Shown here piece by piece: positions 52,745 to 60,897 of a stretch of 64,000 nt of DNA. How positions within the stretch are numbered: position 1 is the stretch's first letter; each line of letters starts with the position of its first letter. The notes under the pieces were generated by a model. That model did no database searches. It saw only the letters and a program-made list of their open reading frames with translations, and was not told where the DNA came from. Origin of the DNA: Lachnospiraceae bacterium (GTDB lineage Bacteria > Bacillota > Clostridia > Lachnospirales > Lachnospiraceae); assembly GCA_022845955.1 (NCBI GenBank), contig AP025576.1, positions 3,224,001-3,288,000 of the forward strand. The letters are read 5' to 3'. Both the position numbers and the translations under genes were made by a program.

Positions 52745-53247
52745 TGGGAAATACGAAACTGAATCTGGAATATATTGGACAGGATGACTTCTCCTGCCCT
52801 ACATACATGGATCAAAAAGGAAAGATCTGGAAAGATATCAACCTGGGGCATGGTACTCCGAGCTTGTACTCTGTTTCAGGAAATGAGCTGGACGGAGAGC
52901 CGGAATATCCGATCAAACAGGAGTATTCTTTTGGTGGTGAGGGTTCGTACAAAGAAAATCCCTATCTATTCGAATATATGCTCCTGTCTCGGATGAAGAT
53001 GGACTGTGATTATTTTCTTGGATATGGGAGAAGAAGTATCTACGCATTACATGGAAAGAGTATTCCAGAACACATAGCATCCATGAAAAAACTTTGGAAT
53101 ATGTTCCCAGCTGATGCGAAACCGGAATGGCTTCCATGGGAACAAATTCTTGAGTATGAGGCTGCAATGGGTACGGATCCGGAAACGAAAGCGGAAGGAT
53201 GTAAAGCGTTGGAAAAACGTGGAATATTCGTAATGCCTGAAACCTGA
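52744..53247 (+). CDS. LPD11-domain accessory protein
   Basis: 167 aa. The C-terminal part (YMLLSRMKMDCDYFLGYGRR, SMKKLWNMFPADAKPEWLPW and EQILEYEAAM) matches the LPD11 domain found in or beside large polyvalent proteins of conjugative elements and phages. The N terminus may be a small beta domain. Translationally coupled to the gene before. Probably acts in element establishment; mechanism unknown. Confidence 0.75.
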   Translation: MGNTKLNLEYIGQDDFSCPTYMDQKGKIWKDINLGHGTPSLYSVSGNELDGEPEYPIKQEYSFGGEGSYKENPYLFEYMLLSRMKMDCDYFLGYGRRSIYALHGKSIPEHIASMKKLWNMFPADAKPEWLPWEQILEYEAAMGTDPETKAEGCKALEKRGIFVMPET

Positions 53248-53287
53248 GCAAGGACAAAATAGCCTTTTTGAAATTGAGGGAGATTGA

Positions 53288-53704
53288 ATGATGACAAGAG
53301 TATTATGTCGAGCAAGGCGTAAAAACTGGAAAAAAATTGCGAAAGAAGAGTGGTATGTTGAGGGATTCATTTGGGAATCAGCAGGCGGAGCTTTTATTAT
53401 TCCTGATGGATATGGAATTTGCTATGACTATAGGACAGAGGTTATGACTGCTAAAGCCATAGAAATTGACAAAAATACAATCAGTCAATATACCGATTTG
53501 AACGATAAGAACAAAAAGATGATATATGAGAATGATGTCGTAAAGACAAAAAGCGGAATAACGGGGAGAGTTGTTTGGCATTCCGATTCTGCGGCTTTAT
53601 GTCTTCTGCCGGATAATGACGAGGATGAATTTTTGCTTTTATCTTATTGGGTTAATGAGGATGAGATCGAAGTGATCGGAAACGTTTTCGACAATCCTGT
53701 GTGA
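53288..53704 (+). CDS. YopX family protein
   Basis: 138 aa; ATG 53288 or 53291 (MM). The C-terminal region DKNTISQYTDLNDKNKKMIY, ENDVVKTKSGITGRVVW and EVIGNVFDNPV is the YopX signature. YopX proteins are common in phages and conjugative elements, function unknown. Codon use is AT-rich. Confidence 0.85.
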   Translation: MMTRVLCRARRKNWKKIAKEEWYVEGFIWESAGGAFIIPDGYGICYDYRTEVMTAKAIEIDKNTISQYTDLNDKNKKMIYENDVVKTKSGITGRVVWHSDSAALCLLPDNDEDEFLLLSYWVNEDEIEVIGNVFDNPV

Positions 53705-53717
53705 AAAGGAGAAGAGT

Positions 53718-54638
53718 ATGGTGAGTAGTTTTAAAGAATTCAGGTCTGATGTTAAAACATTTTTGGGATTTCCATGGGATACTGAGAATGTTTATTTTTT
53801 CCAGGAAAGAGACAGATATGCAGCCTCTTACAAACCAAAATATCCTGACAATTCCGGGCAGGATATGGTTATACAGACTATATATGGTACAGATGCCTCG
53901 AAGAGAGGAAATTATGAATTAATTGTGCGTGATGGAACGAAACTTCTTTCTCTATATTTCAAATCATTAAAAGAAATAAAAAATTACTTTGCCGAAAAAG
54001 AGATTCGGGAAATGACTCAGATGACCATGAAAGAAGCAATTGAAGGCCTAGAGAGTAAGAGGGAGTTTTCTGAAAGGATTCTAAATAATTTACATGATTA
54101 CGACAGAGGTGAAATCAAAGAGGCAAAACAGACGGTAGCCATGTGTGAATCAGCAATTTCTGGTCTCAAAGAGCTGCAGCAGTACAGGCGAATAGGAACA
54201 GTGGAAGAATGCCAAGAGCTGGCGTCTATAGTCAATAAAGCAGAGAAAGATGAGTTGGCGAAGATTATAGACGAATGGCTCAGCTACAGTAAAATCGGGA
54301 CTATAGAAGAATGCCGGAAAGCGCAGGAAAAGCAGGTTGCTATGACGGAGGTCGAGATGTTTTATGAATGGCTTCAGGGAGGAGAAAGCCCTGGCAATGT
54401 GAAATTTGCAGACACCCCTCATCTCACTGCAGACGAAGCGTTTTCCGTCATCTATTATCTGCAGGAGGTTCTGAAGATCCTTCCAGATAAGTATGAGAGA
54501 TGCAAAGGATGCGGGGAAATCTACGACAGCGATATGGAAGGGATCTGTATTGATGAACATACTCAAAAAGGCGAATTGTTAGAACACTTTCCGAAAGAAA
54601 TGTTCGGTACATATTGCGACGACTGCCGACCGGATTGA
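53718..54638 (+). CDS. Mobile-element protein with IGTVEEC repeats and C-terminal zinc ribbon
   Basis: 306 aa behind AAAAGGAG. The N-terminal about 95 residues are unrecognised. The middle is helical with two copies of a (Y)xxIGTxEEC motif about 38 residues apart (RRIGTVEECQELASIV and SKIGTIEECRKAQEKQ) joined by an IIDEW segment. The C terminus has CKGCGEIYDSDMEGIC and YCDDC, a probable zinc ribbon. The repeat motif is shared with the broken ORF at 56561. Role unknown. Confidence 0.7.
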   Translation: MVSSFKEFRSDVKTFLGFPWDTENVYFFQERDRYAASYKPKYPDNSGQDMVIQTIYGTDASKRGNYELIVRDGTKLLSLYFKSLKEIKNYFAEKEIREMTQMTMKEAIEGLESKREFSERILNNLHDYDRGEIKEAKQTVAMCESAISGLKELQQYRRIGTVEECQELASIVNKAEKDELAKIIDEWLSYSKIGTIEECRKAQEKQVAMTEVEMFYEWLQGGESPGNVKFADTPHLTADEAFSVIYYLQEVLKILPDKYERCKGCGEIYDSDMEGICIDEHTQKGELLEHFPKEMFGTYCDDCRPD

Positions 54639-54664
54639 TGTGTCAGACGATCCAGAGTGACAGC

Positions 54665-54697
54665 AAAAAAGAAGGTCAGAAATGCCCTTCTTTTTTT
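54665..54697 (+). terminator. Terminator copy 1 of a duplicated pair
   Basis: AAAGAAGG and CCTTCTTT around TCAGAAATGC, followed by T-run. Nearly identical in stem and loop to that at 55826-55860. Confidence 0.7.
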
Positions 54698-54701
54698 CAT
54701 G

Positions 54702-54744
54702 CGGAAAACAAGTTTTCTGTCATATTTTCTCTGGACACCAATAC
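54702..54744 (+). repeat. Upstream repeat module, copy 1
   Basis: A 43-bp sequence (starts CGGAAAACAAGTTTTCTGTC, ends ACACCAATAC) matching about 35 of 43 positions with 56457-56499. It contains a GAAAAC/GTTTTC dyad. A weaker third relative lies at 55864-55893. Each is upstream of a small cargo gene, so it is a candidate promoter/operator module. Confidence 0.55.
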
Positions 54745-54773
54745 AAGAGCAATTTTATGAACGGAGGAATACC

Positions 54774-55061
54774 ATGGATAATCAGGAAAAAATCACTATT
54801 GTTCCATTGGCTATCAGTACCGAATTCTGGGTCTCAGAGATCCACGCAGGCTTTGTCTTAGGATATTCTCAGGATGGATATGTTAAGGTTTCCAGCAAAC
54901 AGGATTTCGATACAGCTGGAAATAAGGTCTACCTGTACCCGAAAAGAATCCCGAAAAAGAAAGATGTTCCAGCCAAGTTCGAATATCAGGCTCTCTGCGA
55001 GCTGGCATATGAGGCCAGGAGCCGTGGATATGAACTGCGGGCAGAACTCGTCGGGGATTGA
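54774..55061 (+). CDS. Hypothetical 95-aa accessory protein
   Basis: ATG 54774 behind ACGGAGG, preferred to the upstream frame extension from 54657, which crosses a terminator. Sequence MDNQEKITIVPLAISTEFWV and YSQDGYVKVSSKQDFDTAGN suggests a small beta-rich protein ending in helix (LCELAYEARSRGYELRAELV). No known domain recognised. Confidence 0.65.
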   Translation: MDNQEKITIVPLAISTEFWVSEIHAGFVLGYSQDGYVKVSSKQDFDTAGNKVYLYPKRIPKKKDVPAKFEYQALCELAYEARSRGYELRAELVGD

Positions 55062-55128
55062 GGATCTTTTTGAGTACCCTGTAAACCGGGAGAGTCAGGT
55101 CTGCTACATATAAGGAAGGTGAAATATC

Positions 55129-55791
55129 ATGGATAGTCAGGAACATTTTTTGAACAGTAGTAATTTAAATACTGGAAAGAATAACAACGGAGATAATAAT
55201 AGCGGCGATAATAATAGTGGTGACTATAACAGCGGAGATTATAACGGTGGAAATCGGAATAGCGGCGATTTCAACTTCGGTGTTTTTAATAGTGGTGATT
55301 GGAACAGCGGCAGTTTTAATAGCGGTGATCGAAATAGCGGCAATTATAATAGTGGTATCCAAAACTGTGGCGATGGAAATAGTGGTGATTATAACATAGG
55401 CGACCATAACAGTGGAGATTGGAATAAATGCAATTTTTCCAGTGGATGCTTTAATACTGCTGAACCTAAAATTTATATGTTCAATAAGATATCTGATTGG
55501 ACTTACAGTGATTGGATGCATAGTGACGCACATTTCCTTTTAAGTCAGATCATGGATTCAGAAATTAAGTGTCGGTGGCTCGAAGATATGACTGATGATG
55601 AAAAAGTTACGCATCCAGAAGCCGCAGTAACAGGAAGCTATCTAAAGAAAAGCCAGTTTAGCAATACAGAATGTTGTGCGACATGGTGGAGTAAACTCTC
55701 TAAGAATGAAAAATCCCTCATCATGTCGATACCAAACTTTGACAAATATATTTTCAAAGAAATTACTGGAATTGACGTCGATGAGGATTAG
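55129..55791 (+). CDS. NxGxx pentapeptide-repeat protein of mobile element
   Basis: 220 aa; ATG 55129 after AAGGTG. Residues 18-105 are about 17 tandem five-residue units with N-S/x-G-D/x-x pattern (NNSGDYNSGDYNGGNRNSGD), like the Asn-Gly pentapeptides of MPTR-type or pentapeptide_2 proteins. The DNA shows the matching 15-bp period. The C-terminal about 110 residues are a separate globular part (FNKISDWTYSDWMHSDAHFL, WWSKLSKNEKSLIMSIPNFD). No signal peptide. Function unknown. Confidence 0.75.
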   Translation: MDSQEHFLNSSNLNTGKNNNGDNNSGDNNSGDYNSGDYNGGNRNSGDFNFGVFNSGDWNSGSFNSGDRNSGNYNSGIQNCGDGNSGDYNIGDHNSGDWNKCNFSSGCFNTAEPKIYMFNKISDWTYSDWMHSDAHFLLSQIMDSEIKCRWLEDMTDDEKVTHPEAAVTGSYLKKSQFSNTECCATWWSKLSKNEKSLIMSIPNFDKYIFKEITGIDVDED

Positions 55792-55825
55792 ATATTCAAA
55801 TCCCACGAGAGCCGTGTGAGTCGAA

Positions 55826-55860
55826 CGAAAAAAGAAGGTCAGAAATGTCCTTCTTTTTTT
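55826..55860 (+). terminator. Terminator copy 2 of a duplicated pair
   Basis: AAAAAAGAAGG and CCTTCTTTTTTT around TCAGAAATGT; differs from copy 1 at a single loop/stem base. Suggests block duplication of cargo units. Confidence 0.75.
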
Positions 55861-56024
55861 CTTCGCAGGAAACGGAAAATCTGACAAATTTTAACTAGCG
55901 ACTGTGGGCTAGTTATTTTATAAAAGCCGTTTTTTGATCTGGCACCATATTATTGAGCGATTCAGGAAATTACAGAATTTGCGCGGCTTATTGCTGCCAG
56001 TCTTTGACAACAGGGAGTAAAGAT

Positions 56025-56435
56025 ATGAGAAGAAAATTGACGAGAGCGGAAAGAGAGACAGTGTACAACAAATATGATGGCCATTGCGCGTATTGTGGGC
56101 GTGAGATACCGTTCAAAGGATTTAACGTTGACCATTTAAGAAGTCTATATATGTACGATTACGAAGATGATGAGATCAATTCCATTGATAATCTGATGCC
56201 TTCATGCAGGTCGTGTAACCAGTACAAAGCCACAATGGATTTGGAAAAATTCAGACATATGCTATCTGGTATTCCAAAACGGCTTGCGAGAGATATCAGC
56301 ACATATAACATTGCTATAAGGTATGGGATGATCGAGGAACATAATGAACCGATCCGGTTTTATTTTGAAAAGGTGGAGGAAGAACGGAAAAGGGAACGGG
56401 AAGTCGCAGAAGAACCTTTGAAAACAATATCCTGA
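56025..56435 (+). CDS. HNH endonuclease
   Basis: ATG 56025 after CAGGGAG. 136 aa. HNH core with zinc cysteines: GHCAYCGREIPF, catalytic VDHLRSLYMYD, then IDNLMPSCRSCNQYKATMDL. A long charged helix forms the C terminus. It fits phage- or element-type HNH proteins. Target unknown. Confidence 0.9.
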   Translation: MRRKLTRAERETVYNKYDGHCAYCGREIPFKGFNVDHLRSLYMYDYEDDEINSIDNLMPSCRSCNQYKATMDLEKFRHMLSGIPKRLARDISTYNIAIRYGMIEEHNEPIRFYFEKVEEERKREREVAEEPLKTIS

Positions 56436-56456
56436 AAAATTTCCAAGTTTTTTCTG

Positions 56457-56499
56457 CAGAAAACAGATTTTCTATCATATTTTTTCTGTAGACCAGTAC
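56457..56499 (+). repeat. Upstream repeat module, copy 2
   Basis: Matches the module at 54702-54744 at about 35 of 43 positions (begins CAGAAAACAGATTTTCTATC, ends GACCAGTACG region). Lies just after the HNH gene and before the broken ORF at 56561. Confidence 0.55.
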
Positions 56500-56560
56500 G
56501 GGCATATTCTTTAAGAAAAAGATGTTTTTCAAACAGATATCATACTAATTAACGGAGGAA

Positions 56561-56857
56561 ATCAATGAACCAGAAGAAGCGATTAAAATACTGGCTGAAG
56601 CCAGAAGACAGGAAGAATCGAAAAGCCTTGATAATAAGCCTTACCGTATCGCTCTTGATACTGCGATAGTTGCTCTGATACAGGTTCAGCAGTATCAAAA
56701 AATCGGTACGGTGGGTGAAGTCAAAAAATTGGCTTCCATGGTTGATATGGTGGAAAGAGATTCTCTGGCGAAGGTCATTGACGAATGGAACGAATACAGA
56801 AAAATAGGAGCAATAGACGAATGCCGCCAAGCCGTAGAAAAGCAAAATAAGGAATAG
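56561..56857 (+). pseudogene. IGTVEEC-type small protein with disrupted start
   Basis: The frame EPEEAIKILAEARRQEES ... YQKIGTVGEVKKLASMVDMV ... YRKIGAIDECRQAVEKQ is open to TAG 56855-56857 and clearly related to the middle of the protein at 53718. It has no ATG at the right distance from GGAGG (56554-56558). The well-placed ATG 56565 is in another frame and stops after 34 codons. A small indel next to the start is the likely cause. Confidence 0.6.
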
Positions 56858-56874
56858 AAGTAATCCAGAAATTA

Positions 56875-56906
56875 GGATACCTCAACTCATTGGGGTATCC
56901 TTTTTC
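56875..56906 (+). terminator. Terminator
   Basis: GGATACC and GGTATCC around a 12-nt loop, followed by TTTTT. Confidence 0.75.
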
Positions 56907-57162
56907 AATGCTGTTCTTTTGAAAACTAGGGCCCAAATTCAATGTTAAAATTGATACATAGACAAAAAGGTGCCTTACCCATCCCCTTCCCCTTCCCTCT
57001 CAGCCGCCGCCTGAGCGCAGCCAAAACCCCCAATAAAAAGAATCCAATATGGATTCCCAACTGGGAGTAATATTGAGTAAACAAGAGTAGGAGGGAACCG
57101 CCAACCCCCAAACAGTTGAAGCCGGCGGCAACCTTGATTCCATCATCTATGGCTCGGAAGAC

Positions 57163-57702
57163 ATGCTGAAAAAATTCTTGCATATTTCCTATGACAGCTT
57201 AATTCAGTATTGCTTTGCCGGATTCAGACGGAGGCGGATGGAATTTGGAAATAAAAAAAATCATACAATACAAAAACATACAGCGCTTCTGGTAGGTGAA
57301 ACGGGAGCAGTTGTGTATGAGGTGGATGGGTTTATTCGGGATTATAGCCAGTCAAACGGACAGCAAAGAAAAATGCGGGCCCTTCTGCTGAAGACAAGAT
57401 GCAGGGAACTGTACAGCCGCTTCTCACTCGCCCTTGAACAGCTGGAAGCCGCTGAGAAAGAACTCATGGAAGCTTTCCCTGGGGATGAAATTCTAGGCTT
57501 GAATGGGCTGACAGGGGAGAGGCTGGAAAGCGTCCGGTTCTCCATCCAGATGATCCGGCAAAATATGGCTGTCCTTTCCGGAAAGGAGCGTCTACTGGAA
57601 GATTTGTCGAGGCATACAGAAGAGGATACGTCACGCAGGAAGGCGGCTGATAGGTTAAAGCTGAAAACATTCCGGCAGCGGCTTCTGGATTCAAGAAAAT
57701 GA
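57163..57702 (+). CDS. Unrecognised protein with coiled-coil region
   Basis: 179 aa from ATG 57163, but no ribosome site precedes it and the frame is open back to TAG near 57090 with plausible sequence (VEAGGNLDSIIYGSEDMLKK), so this may be the tail of a longer, truncated gene. Residues 60-170 are charged and helical (LEQLEAAEKELMEAFPGDEI, then FSIQMIRQNMAVLSGKERLL). No domain recognised. The gap 56907-57162 shows nothing else convincing. Confidence 0.45.
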   Translation: MLKKFLHISYDSLIQYCFAGFRRRRMEFGNKKNHTIQKHTALLVGETGAVVYEVDGFIRDYSQSNGQQRKMRALLLKTRCRELYSRFSLALEQLEAAEKELMEAFPGDEILGLNGLTGERLESVRFSIQMIRQNMAVLSGKERLLEDLSRHTEEDTSRRKAADRLKLKTFRQRLLDSRK

Positions 57703-57868
57703 CAGTTACAGAGAGGAGGAAAGTCATGTCCCCAGCGGACTGACGAAAAATGATGGGTGATTACAATGCCTAAGCGGGAAAGCTGCCACTGGTAACAGTA
57801 TGCAGATGAAAACGCATTCAGAATGCACGACAGTAAAGGCAAACAAATGCCTGCGTTCCCTTAAAAAA

Positions 57869-57913
57869 GGCTGTGTTCCAGCGAAAACTGTGATGCAACA
57901 GCCTGTGTTTTTC
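57869..57913 (+). terminator. Hairpin terminator
   Basis: AGGCTGT and ACAGCCT enclose a 23-nt loop with its own pairing (CCAG/CTGT), followed by GTGTTTTTCC. Confidence 0.55.
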
Positions 57914-57954
57914 CTAAATCACGCTGCAGAATACGAAATAATAGAATTCAGCTT

Positions 57955-58240
57955 TGGGTTCCAGGCTGCATAAACATGGGAACCCCGGGCACGACTGGGT
58001 CCGCTGCCGGTAATGGCGCTAACGGGCGCTTTGGCAGGAAATTCCGAGCCGGATGCTATCAATGAGGATTGAATACCCGGATGTATATGAGGCTATAACA
58101 AACGGAGTGACCGCCGGGAGGCGGCAGGGATACCCTGAGGGCTCCCGGACGCCCGGCATCTGCCACCTGACGGGGACTGTCCAAGTGATACTTCATAACA
58201 GGAACCTCCCACCTGTAAAGGTGTGGAGAGCAGTCAGAAT
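57955..58240 (+). ncRNA. Candidate omega-RNA-like solo right end of an IS200/IS605 element
   Basis: About 285 bp without protein coding but dense stems, e.g. CCGCC-GGGA-GGCGG near 58111-58124. It ends with a hairpin CTCC-CACCT ... AGGTG-T-GGAG (58206-58228) and AGCAGTCAG, resembling right ends of TnpB elements. No tnpB or tnpA is attached. It could be a TnpB-less derivative that keeps only the guide RNA scaffold. Assignment rests on general likeness of the 3' end and is uncertain. Confidence 0.35.
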
Positions 58241-58386
58241 GACAACGGTGAACTAGAAGCCCTTTCTGGAGTAAACGAAGCCGCGGCGTTAAATTGCGGA
58301 TAGCGATGATATTGTGAACCTGCTCAGAAACTTGTTTAATGAAGAGATGTGATTCCTTTGAGGAACTTGCAGGAAAGAAGGTTTTT

Positions 58387-58671
58387 ATGAGTGTTCAGTC
58401 AATGTTAAGTGGTATGCCGACAGTATTTGGATGTATTCTTATGTTTTGTGGATTTACCGTTGCCATAATTGGGGTCGTAACTATGTATGTCGCCCATTCC
58501 AAAGATAAACCTGGAATAGAGAGGTCAGGTGATATCGCATTCCGTATTGGTCAAGTGCTCGTTTTTCTCGGAGGTGCCTTCATTGCGGAAATGTTGGCAG
58601 CAGCCATACCATGTTTTGCTTTTTCTGTAATTGCTTCCGTCCGTTTACTCATCTGCCTGAAGGAGAAATAA
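58387..58671 (+). CDS. Small two- to three-helix membrane protein, tandem family member 1
   Basis: ATG 58387 after AAGAAGG, preferred to 58339. 94 aa: helix TVFGCILMFCGFTVAIIGVV, a short charged loop AHSKDKPGIERSGD, then helices VLVFLGGAFIAEMLAAAIP and FAFSVIASVRLLICL. Related short ORFs follow at 58787 and 59050, sharing the A(H/Y)S/TKD ... SG loop. Function unknown. Confidence 0.6.
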   Translation: MSVQSMLSGMPTVFGCILMFCGFTVAIIGVVTMYVAHSKDKPGIERSGDIAFRIGQVLVFLGGAFIAEMLAAAIPCFAFSVIASVRLLICLKEK

Positions 58672-58786
58672 TTGATTTTTACATGAGGGAGGTATCTGAA
58701 GCTGCCTCCCTCCCCCAATAATACAGTTTCAACAAAAGATCAGTAGATATGTGATGTTTTCAACATGGATTTTGAGGAGAATTTAT

Positions 58787-59059
58787 ATGGATATTTAGTT
58801 AACTGTTAACGGCTCGATACTTAATATTGGTCTTGACCTCATCCTTATCGGTATTGGATGTGTCACCTTGCTTGTAGGCGGAATAATTAAGCTTGTTGCA
58901 TATTCAAAAGATGATGCAAATATACTAAAACCTGGCAGCCTAATAATGTATATTGGCGCTATAGTCGCCGTGATCGGTGTTTCTGTTAGTGTAGGAAGCC
59001 CGTTGCCAGCATTATTTGGTATATTCTGTTCCTGTATATTCGTCAGGAAATGGAGCTAA
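58787..59059 (+). pseudogene. Small membrane protein, tandem member 2, with TAG at codon 4
   Basis: ATG 58787 after GAGGAGA reads M-D-I then TAG (58796-58798), and the same frame continues NGSILNIGLDLILIGIGCVT ... AYSKDDANILKPGSLIMYIG to TAA 59057. The layout matches member 1. It is either a nonsense-inactivated gene or one using a weak internal start (TTG 58868). Confidence 0.5.
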
Positions 59060-59247
59060 GAGGACGCAATATTGACGATATTGTTTTTTTCGGCATTTTG
59101 TACATAATAGCAACTTTCCTTGCCGTTGTTGACTGTGTGATTCATGTCATTGCGTATACAGACAAGGACACTTTTCAAGTCAACCAATCCGGAGAAAGAA
59201 TCAACGGCATGAGGAAGCAGCCCTCCGGGGTCAGCAGACTTGTCTGA
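59050..59247 (+). CDS. Small membrane protein, tandem member 3, shortened
   Basis: ATG 59050 overlaps the end of member 2 (ATGGAGCTAA). 65 aa: one helix FFGILYIIATFLAVVDCVIH and the family loop AYTDKDTFQVNQSGERINGM, then a non-homologous tail. The second helical part is lost, so it is probably a remnant. Confidence 0.45.
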   Translation: MELRGRNIDDIVFFGILYIIATFLAVVDCVIHVIAYTDKDTFQVNQSGERINGMRKQPSGVSRLV

Positions 59248-59723
59248 CTGATATCCACACTTTCACAAGTGGGAGGTTCTGTAAACCGGGCATCAGTAAA
59301 TTTTATAAAACGGCAGGAAAAGGTAGAGATTATATACAAATAAAATGTCGAAAATTTGAATTTGTTGTAATATTTAAACAAAATAAAAAATTTTTTTTAA
59401 TATGACCCGATTTTTTCGTTTTCAAACAGTCCTATAAGTGTAGACAAGAAATGGCGGAATCTATTCTTTTCCTAACAGGCGTATTTTCCCATGATACAAT
59501 ATTTTCAGAAGCACAGGGGGAATACGAGCAACAGGGAATAGGAATCAAATGCCATCAGGCGGAGCTGTTCTTTTTCCGCAGGCACGAAAAATGAGTGCTA
59601 TAATAATATCTGAAAGGGGATGAATGGGATGTAGGAGTCCAGCAAACCAGAGAAACTGGAAAACTAAATATATTGTATCTTAAGTCAAACAAACACACAA
59701 AAAAGGAAAGAGAGGATTTAACA
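59248..59723 (+). other. Long AT-rich gap before the secreted-protein genes
   Basis: 476 bp without a supported gene. A perfect TATAAT at 59599-59604 gives a possible start about 115 bp before the gene at 59724. A small CCAG-AGAAA-CTGG hairpin lies in the leader near 59648-59660. Poly-A/T tracts near 59380-59400 suggest bendable promoter DNA. No known riboswitch fold was recognised. Confidence 0.3.
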
Positions 59724-60680
59724 ATGAGAAAGAATTTCAGATTTGGTACTGTTGCAATGGCGGCAATGATCGCAGCAAGCATGGCTATGAGCAGTCCGGT
59801 GGTTTCCCATGCGGAAGAGCTGGATGCGAATTCCGATGTGGGAGATGTGCTGGATAACATCTTCGGACAGGATAAGCCCCAGGGCAATCCTGACGATTAC
59901 GCGGATGCTCCGACCTATGAAGGCGGGATTGAAGTGGATGAAGTTGACTGGTCTTCCGGCGGACTTGTAGACTCCGGCAGTTCTGATAACTCCGGCAGTT
60001 CCGGTAACTCCGGCAATACCGATAATTCCAGTAATTCCGGCAATTCCGGTAATACGGGAAACACCGGTAATTCTGGAAATGCCGGCGGCGGTATGGATGC
60101 AAACACTGGTGTCGGCGATGTACTTGACAACATCTTCGGGCAGGATAAGCCGGCAGGCAACCCGGATGATTATGCGGATGCGCCGACTTATGAAGGCGGG
60201 ATCGAAGTGGGAGAAGTTGACTGGTCTACAGGCGGGCTGGTTGACCCTTCCACATCCGCCGGAACTGGTACTGCATCTACACTCTCTGCGGTCCCTTCCC
60301 TTGCAGTTAAGGTGACTGACCCGGCCCTGGCCGCCCAGTTCCCTGCCGGTGCGCTGTATGCAGCTACTCCCGAAAATACCGTATTCTTCCACAGCATTTC
60401 CAATGACGGGCTGGCATATAATGTCTGGTTCAATGGTGTGGTTGGAGATCAGTTCGCTATCGCGGATGCAGCCGGTAATACGGTGGCCATTTCCAATCCG
60501 GATGTGCTGTACATCAACGGGAAGTGTTATGTCAGCGTGACGGTACCCGCTGAAACCCAGGGAGCACATGTGGCTGCGACCGAAGCCCAGAAGTCCGCTT
60601 TCACCAGGCTGTTCTCCGTGGACGGTGTGATGGTGAATGGGGTGCTGGTTGAAGAATTCCAGGACACGGTGCAGAACTGA
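59724..60680 (+). CDS. Secreted protein with two tandem 50-residue domains and NSG linker
   Basis: ATG 59724 after AGAGAGGA. 318 aa with signal peptide (FRFGTVAMAAMIAASMAMSS, cleavage near SHA-EE). Residues 34-83 and 125-174 are near-identical 50-residue units (45 of 50 positions; share VGDVLDNIFGQDKP and NPDDYADAPTYEGGIEV), joined by a 40-residue linker rich in N, S, G and T. The last about 130 residues form a beta-rich domain (TPENTVFFHSISNDGLAYNV). No LPxTG anchor is seen. Unrecognised family; lies just before a VWA surface protein and may act with it. Confidence 0.7.
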   Translation: MRKNFRFGTVAMAAMIAASMAMSSPVVSHAEELDANSDVGDVLDNIFGQDKPQGNPDDYADAPTYEGGIEVDEVDWSSGGLVDSGSSDNSGSSGNSGNTDNSSNSGNSGNTGNTGNSGNAGGGMDANTGVGDVLDNIFGQDKPAGNPDDYADAPTYEGGIEVGEVDWSTGGLVDPSTSAGTGTASTLSAVPSLAVKVTDPALAAQFPAGALYAATPENTVFFHSISNDGLAYNVWFNGVVGDQFAIADAAGNTVAISNPDVLYINGKCYVSVTVPAETQGAHVAATEAQKSAFTRLFSVDGVMVNGVLVEEFQDTVQN

Positions 60681-60708
60681 GCCTTATCTTCAAAAAACTT
60701 TTCAGTTC

Positions 60709-60738
60709 AGGCCATGGCGTTTGCTGTGGCCTTTTTTT
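60709..60738 (+). terminator. Terminator after secreted protein gene
   Basis: AGGCCA and TGGCCT with inner GC pairing around TTTG, followed by a run of seven T. Confidence 0.75.
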
Positions 60739-60771
60739 GCCCGGCAGGCATAAAACTGCATCCCAGGCAGT

Positions 60772-60810
60772 GGCTCCATGTTTACAGAATCATGGAGCCT
60801 TTATTTTTTT
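60772..60810 (+). terminator. Second terminator before VWA protein gene
   Basis: GGCTCCATG and CATGGAGCC form a perfect 9-bp stem with a 10-nt loop, followed by TTTATTTTTTT. Confidence 0.85.
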
Positions 60811-60897
60811 CCCCTTTTTCCTGCGTCTCCCGAAACCGTTTCTTTCATATTTCCATAGAATACGGGAAATGCCCCAAAAAGAGGAAAGGAGAATAAC

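Noticed and set aside
55180..55440. Regular short repeats that could suggest a CRISPR array
   Set aside because: The 15-bp period is in frame and encodes NxGxx pentapeptides; there are no spacers or cas genes.
58052..58256. 67-codon frame in the structured region
   Set aside because: No ribosome site and composition of a structured RNA; treated as non-coding.
59960..60090. Short repeats near 60 kb as a minisatellite
   Set aside because: They encode the Ser/Asn/Gly linker of the secreted protein, with codon-level variation.
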